Part shown: in pieces, positions 61,442 to 64,000 of the stretch
Position numbering within the stretch: the first letter of the stretch is position 1
Layout of the letters: each line of letters opens with the position of its first letter
Assembly: GCA_049115495.1 (NCBI GenBank)
Contig: JAGDZV010000002.1
Span: 496,001-560,000 of the forward strand
Length of the DNA stretch: 64,000 nucleotides
From: JACPUW01 sp049115495
GTDB lineage: Bacteria > Bacteroidota > Bacteroidia > CAILMK01 > JACPUW01
Direction of reading: 5' to 3'
Translations under genes and position numbers: made by a program
Notes under the pieces: generated by a model
The model's database searches: none
The model's input: only the letters and a program-made list of their open reading frames with translations
What the model was told of the DNA's origin: nothing

Positions 61442-63463
61442 CTATTCAATTTCTATTTTCAAGTCTTTATCAGGAATTGAATCTTTATCATTTCCTTCCA
61501 ATAAATAAAAGTCAAACCACTGCATAGTACGCAAAGCGTAATCAATTCTAGCTGGATTTTTTCTATTTCCATGACCTTCTCCCGGATACCAAACCAATCT
61601 AACGGCGGCATCACCATGCAATTTTAATTGTCGATAAAGCTCTAAAGACTGTGAAGGATGAACCCGTGGATCTTCTTTTCCATGCAGAATTAAGGTTGGA
61701 GTGGTGTTGTTTGAAGCATATTTTACAGGACTTCGATCATAAATCAGCTCTATATCTTCATTGGTCCAAATTCCCCAATGTACGAGATAATCTTCCATTG
61801 GAATATCAGTTGTGTTACGCTTAGAAATTTGATTTGAAACACCTACAAATACACAGCTGGCTTTAAAATGCTCAGAATGCTTTGTGGCAGCCCATGCACT
61901 AAAGTAGCCACCATAAGAGCCTCCACCAATACCAACTCTATTTCTATCAACGCCTTTATTTTTTACCAAATAATCTATGCCATCAAGCACATCGTTAAAC
62001 TCTTCGTCAGCAAGGTCTCCAAAGTCAGCTTTAGAGTATTCAATACCACGCCCTGAGCTTGCTCTGTAATTAGGCATAAAAACAAAATAACCTTTTGCTG
62101 CAGCAACCTGGCCCCACATGCTGTAAAAAGTAGACCATCCATTTTTTACACAACTCTCAGGGCCGCCATGTATATAGCTTATGAGAGGGTAAGTGTTATT
62201 TTTATTATAATCAAGGGGGTATACCAAAACTCCTTCAATTCTTAAACCGTCTCTTGCTTCATAAGTAATTCGTTCTTGTTTGGCTAATTTGAAATTGCTT
62301 AAATGAGAATTTACGTTGCTACGCTTTGCCAATTGTTTTTTCTTTACATCAAAAGTGTACAGCTCGTTTGGGTGTGCCGGGGTGCTTCCTGCAAAAGAAA
62401 CCGTTCTGCCTTCTACACTAAAGTTGCTAAAAACTGCATTGCCTTGGGCAAGTACAACGCTTCTTGAGTTTGTGCCAATTTTTTGCAAAGAGATTGTCGT
62501 TTCAACAGATTCATCGGCCGAGAATATTATGGTTTTACTATCGTACCACTTAACATGTGTAGCACTTAGCTCAAGGCCACCCACATAGTTTTTAAGTTGA
62601 TTAAAAGCTTTTGGTGAATTTACATTTTGAACAAAAATGCTACCTGAAACGGGGTCGTGAACATCTGCCGCGCAAACTATTGCAATATGATTACCATCTG
62701 GGCTCCAAGATAAATCGGTCATTTTTCCTGGGTTTTCAATAATCATTTTCTTATCGCCGTTTAAAGGATTAACTAGATAAACCCTTTTGTTCATATAGTA
62801 TTGGTCAACAAGGTTTTCTGGAGAGATCATACACGCCAATTGGTCTCCGGCAGGGTTCCATTGCACCGTATGAACTGCCATATCGTTAACCAATAGTGTT
62901 GCTTCATTTGTTTCTAGCTCATATACATATAGGTTTTTAGCGGTAAGATTTTCTTCAAAAACTTCAGCATTGAAACCAAGATCGAAATATTCATTTTTGC
63001 TACCTGTTCTTTCAAATGCAATGTAGGCAACCTTGTTTCCACTAGGGTGCCAATGGTATGATCCAAAACTTTGCTCAATTGATGTAAGTACAACTTTATC
63101 CGTTTTTTCACTGTCAAGGTCAATACCATAGATTTGTCTACCAGCATCAAAAGTTCCTACAAAAGTTATTATGTTGGTATTTGGTTTCCAGCTCAATGAA
63201 GAAACCGAAATATTTCCAGTGATTAGCGCTTTGCTCTCACCCGATTTTACATCCATTACATAAAGTTCAGTATAGTTTGAACCTGCCCCATCTTTTAATG
63301 CGCGCCTTTTCATTACCGTATAGGCAACCTTTTTACCATTTGGCGAAACGGCAGTTTCTGAAACAAACTTGAGATCCATAAGGTCGTAAACACCAAATTT
63401 CTCTTGGGCTATGGCCTGAGATCCCATTAAGATGATTGTAGAAAGTATAGCAAATAATCTCAT
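61442..63463 (-). CDS. Exported S9-family (prolyl oligopeptidase-type) serine peptidase
   Basis: A 673-residue peptidase with a signal peptide (MRLFAILSTIILMGSQAIAQ). The N-terminal half is a beta-propeller with repeats of the TolB-like 'WSPDGNHIAIVC' and 'WNPAGDQLACM' kind. The C-terminal alpha/beta-hydrolase has the nucleophile 'GGGSYGGYFSAWAA', the Asp in 'ILHGKEDPRVHPSQS' and the His in 'PGEGHGNR'. These match acylaminoacyl-peptidase/dipeptidyl-peptidase-like S9 enzymes. It is probably periplasmic and trims oligopeptides. A terminator follows the gene. Confidence 0.95.
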   Translation of the reverse strand: MRLFAILSTIILMGSQAIAQEKFGVYDLMDLKFVSETAVSPNGKKVAYTVMKRRALKDGAGSNYTELYVMDVKSGESKALITGNISVSSLSWKPNTNIITFVGTFDAGRQIYGIDLDSEKTDKVVLTSIEQSFGSYHWHPSGNKVAYIAFERTGSKNEYFDLGFNAEVFEENLTAKNLYVYELETNEATLLVNDMAVHTVQWNPAGDQLACMISPENLVDQYYMNKRVYLVNPLNGDKKMIIENPGKMTDLSWSPDGNHIAIVCAADVHDPVSGSIFVQNVNSPKAFNQLKNYVGGLELSATHVKWYDSKTIIFSADESVETTISLQKIGTNSRSVVLAQGNAVFSNFSVEGRTVSFAGSTPAHPNELYTFDVKKKQLAKRSNVNSHLSNFKLAKQERITYEARDGLRIEGVLVYPLDYNKNNTYPLISYIHGGPESCVKNGWSTFYSMWGQVAAAKGYFVFMPNYRASSGRGIEYSKADFGDLADEEFNDVLDGIDYLVKNKGVDRNRVGIGGGSYGGYFSAWAATKHSEHFKASCVFVGVSNQISKRNTTDIPMEDYLVHWGIWTNEDIELIYDRSPVKYASNNTTPTLILHGKEDPRVHPSQSLELYRQLKLHGDAAVRLVWYPGEGHGNRKNPARIDYALRTMQWFDFYLLEGNDKDSIPDKDLKIEIE

Positions 63464-63595
63464 GTATTGTTTTTTGTTGCAATTTAAAACCCAAGTGCTT
63501 AAAATGCCACTTTACTGCTTTTTAACCATTAAAAAATATGGTTAGCTGACTTAAAAGTTGAACTTTTGCACCACTAAAATTGACTTTGAATTTTT

Positions 63596-64000
63596 ATGTT
63601 AAATAAAATTTTGAAAATTGCCGTAGCCGTTATCCTTTTAGGTCTTGGTGTTTACTCTTTTATTGATGGAGAGATAGGCAATGGCATATTCTTTACCCTG
63701 ATGGTGGCTTTTCCCATTATTTTGCTTTTTAGACATGAATTTGTACTAATGGCGCTTTGGCATTTGCGAAAGCAGAATTTTGAAAAAGCACAAAACTTTT
63801 TAAATAGAATAAAACAACCTGAGCACCTTATAAAGACCCAAGAAGCCTATTTTTATTATCTATCAGGTTTTTGCATTATGGCGCAGCAAAAAGAAGTAAC
63901 CAAGGCGGGCCCAATGTTTAGAAAAGCAATTGGTATTGGTTTAAGAATGAAACAAGACGAAGCCGTAGCTAAATTATCTTTGGCCCAATTGGCTATAATG
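63596..64000 (+). CDS. Truncated membrane protein with TPR-like repeats
   Basis: The reading frame starts at an ATG at 63596 and runs past the right edge, so only 135 residues are visible. Two hydrophobic segments (residues about 6-22 and 31-48) are followed by a soluble part 'QNFEKAQNFLNRIKQPEHLIKTQEAYFYYLSGFCI', which looks like TPR repeats. Typical Bacteroidota membrane-TPR proteins look like this. No function can be assigned from the part seen. It is divergent from the S9 peptidase gene. Confidence 0.7.
   Translation, partial: MLNKILKIAVAVILLGLGVYSFIDGEIGNGIFFTLMVAFPIILLFRHEFVLMALWHLRKQNFEKAQNFLNRIKQPEHLIKTQEAYFYYLSGFCIMAQQKEVTKAGPMFRKAIGIGLRMKQDEAVAKLSLAQLAIM

Overview
The window comes from an AT-rich member of the Bacteroidota, probably a marine Flavobacteriales relative. 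The evidence is several type IX secretion (T9SS) C-terminal sorting domains, a giant surface protein with a gliding-motility-type C-terminus, many Bacteroidota-style lipoproteins, TAnnTTTG promoter boxes, weak Shine-Dalgarno sequences and some TTG/GTG starts. I saw no rRNA, tRNA, CRISPR array, insertion sequence or prophage. The genes look like resident chromosome; the only small mobile-type module is a toxin-antitoxin pair near 51 kb.

Layout. 1-9.9 kb (all minus strand): a LytTR response regulator, then five tightly packed genes: a membrane-anchored nSTAND1 ATPase with a WD40-like tail, an outer-membrane barrel with a TPR-like front, two propeller-like lipoproteins and a T9SS-secreted propeller protein. 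A truncated sensor-like gene follows. This set could span the whole envelope and is the most unusual system here. 10.3-14 kb: a subtilisin-like protease with a large insertion, then an MbnP/MbnH-type pair (copper-binding lipoprotein and MauG-like di-heme enzyme). 14-17.3 kb: PEP carboxylase and an FMN-binding protein. 17.4-23 kb: a T9SS protein and a DUF4178 - DUF350 - membrane spermidine-synthase-like operon. 23-31 kb: MltF-like transglycosylase, a T9SS propeller protein, ElbB, a lipoprotein, a SRPBCC protein, a SulP transporter and an NTF2-like protein.

31-38.7 kb holds one giant gene of about 2567 codons, built from about eleven paired FnIII-like units. 38.8-46.5 kb: PLP enzyme, esterase, DUF2911 lipoprotein, prfC, an MtfA-like peptidase with no ordinary start codon, a CheY-like regulator, an EGF-like lipoprotein and gltX with an insertion before its KLSKR motif. 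46.6-51 kb: an envelope glycosylation cluster (GT-C, GT2, flippase-like protein, FAD oxidoreductase). 51-57.3 kb: antitoxin/PIN toxin, DUF429, mtnA with a class II aldolase (methylthioribose salvage or shunt), thiol-redox and NAD(P)-dependent oxidoreductases. 57.3-64 kb: aspartate kinase, acetyltransferase, fructose-bisphosphatase, thioredoxin, a conserved small protein, an S9 peptidase and a truncated TPR-like membrane protein.

How genes may work together: PEP carboxylase and fructose-bisphosphatase serve central carbon metabolism, and the SulP transporter may supply an anion such as bicarbonate. The spermidine-synthase operon would release methylthioadenosine, which MtnA and the aldolase could recycle if a nucleosidase/kinase or phosphorylase exists elsewhere. 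All functional calls are by reading motifs; no database search was run.
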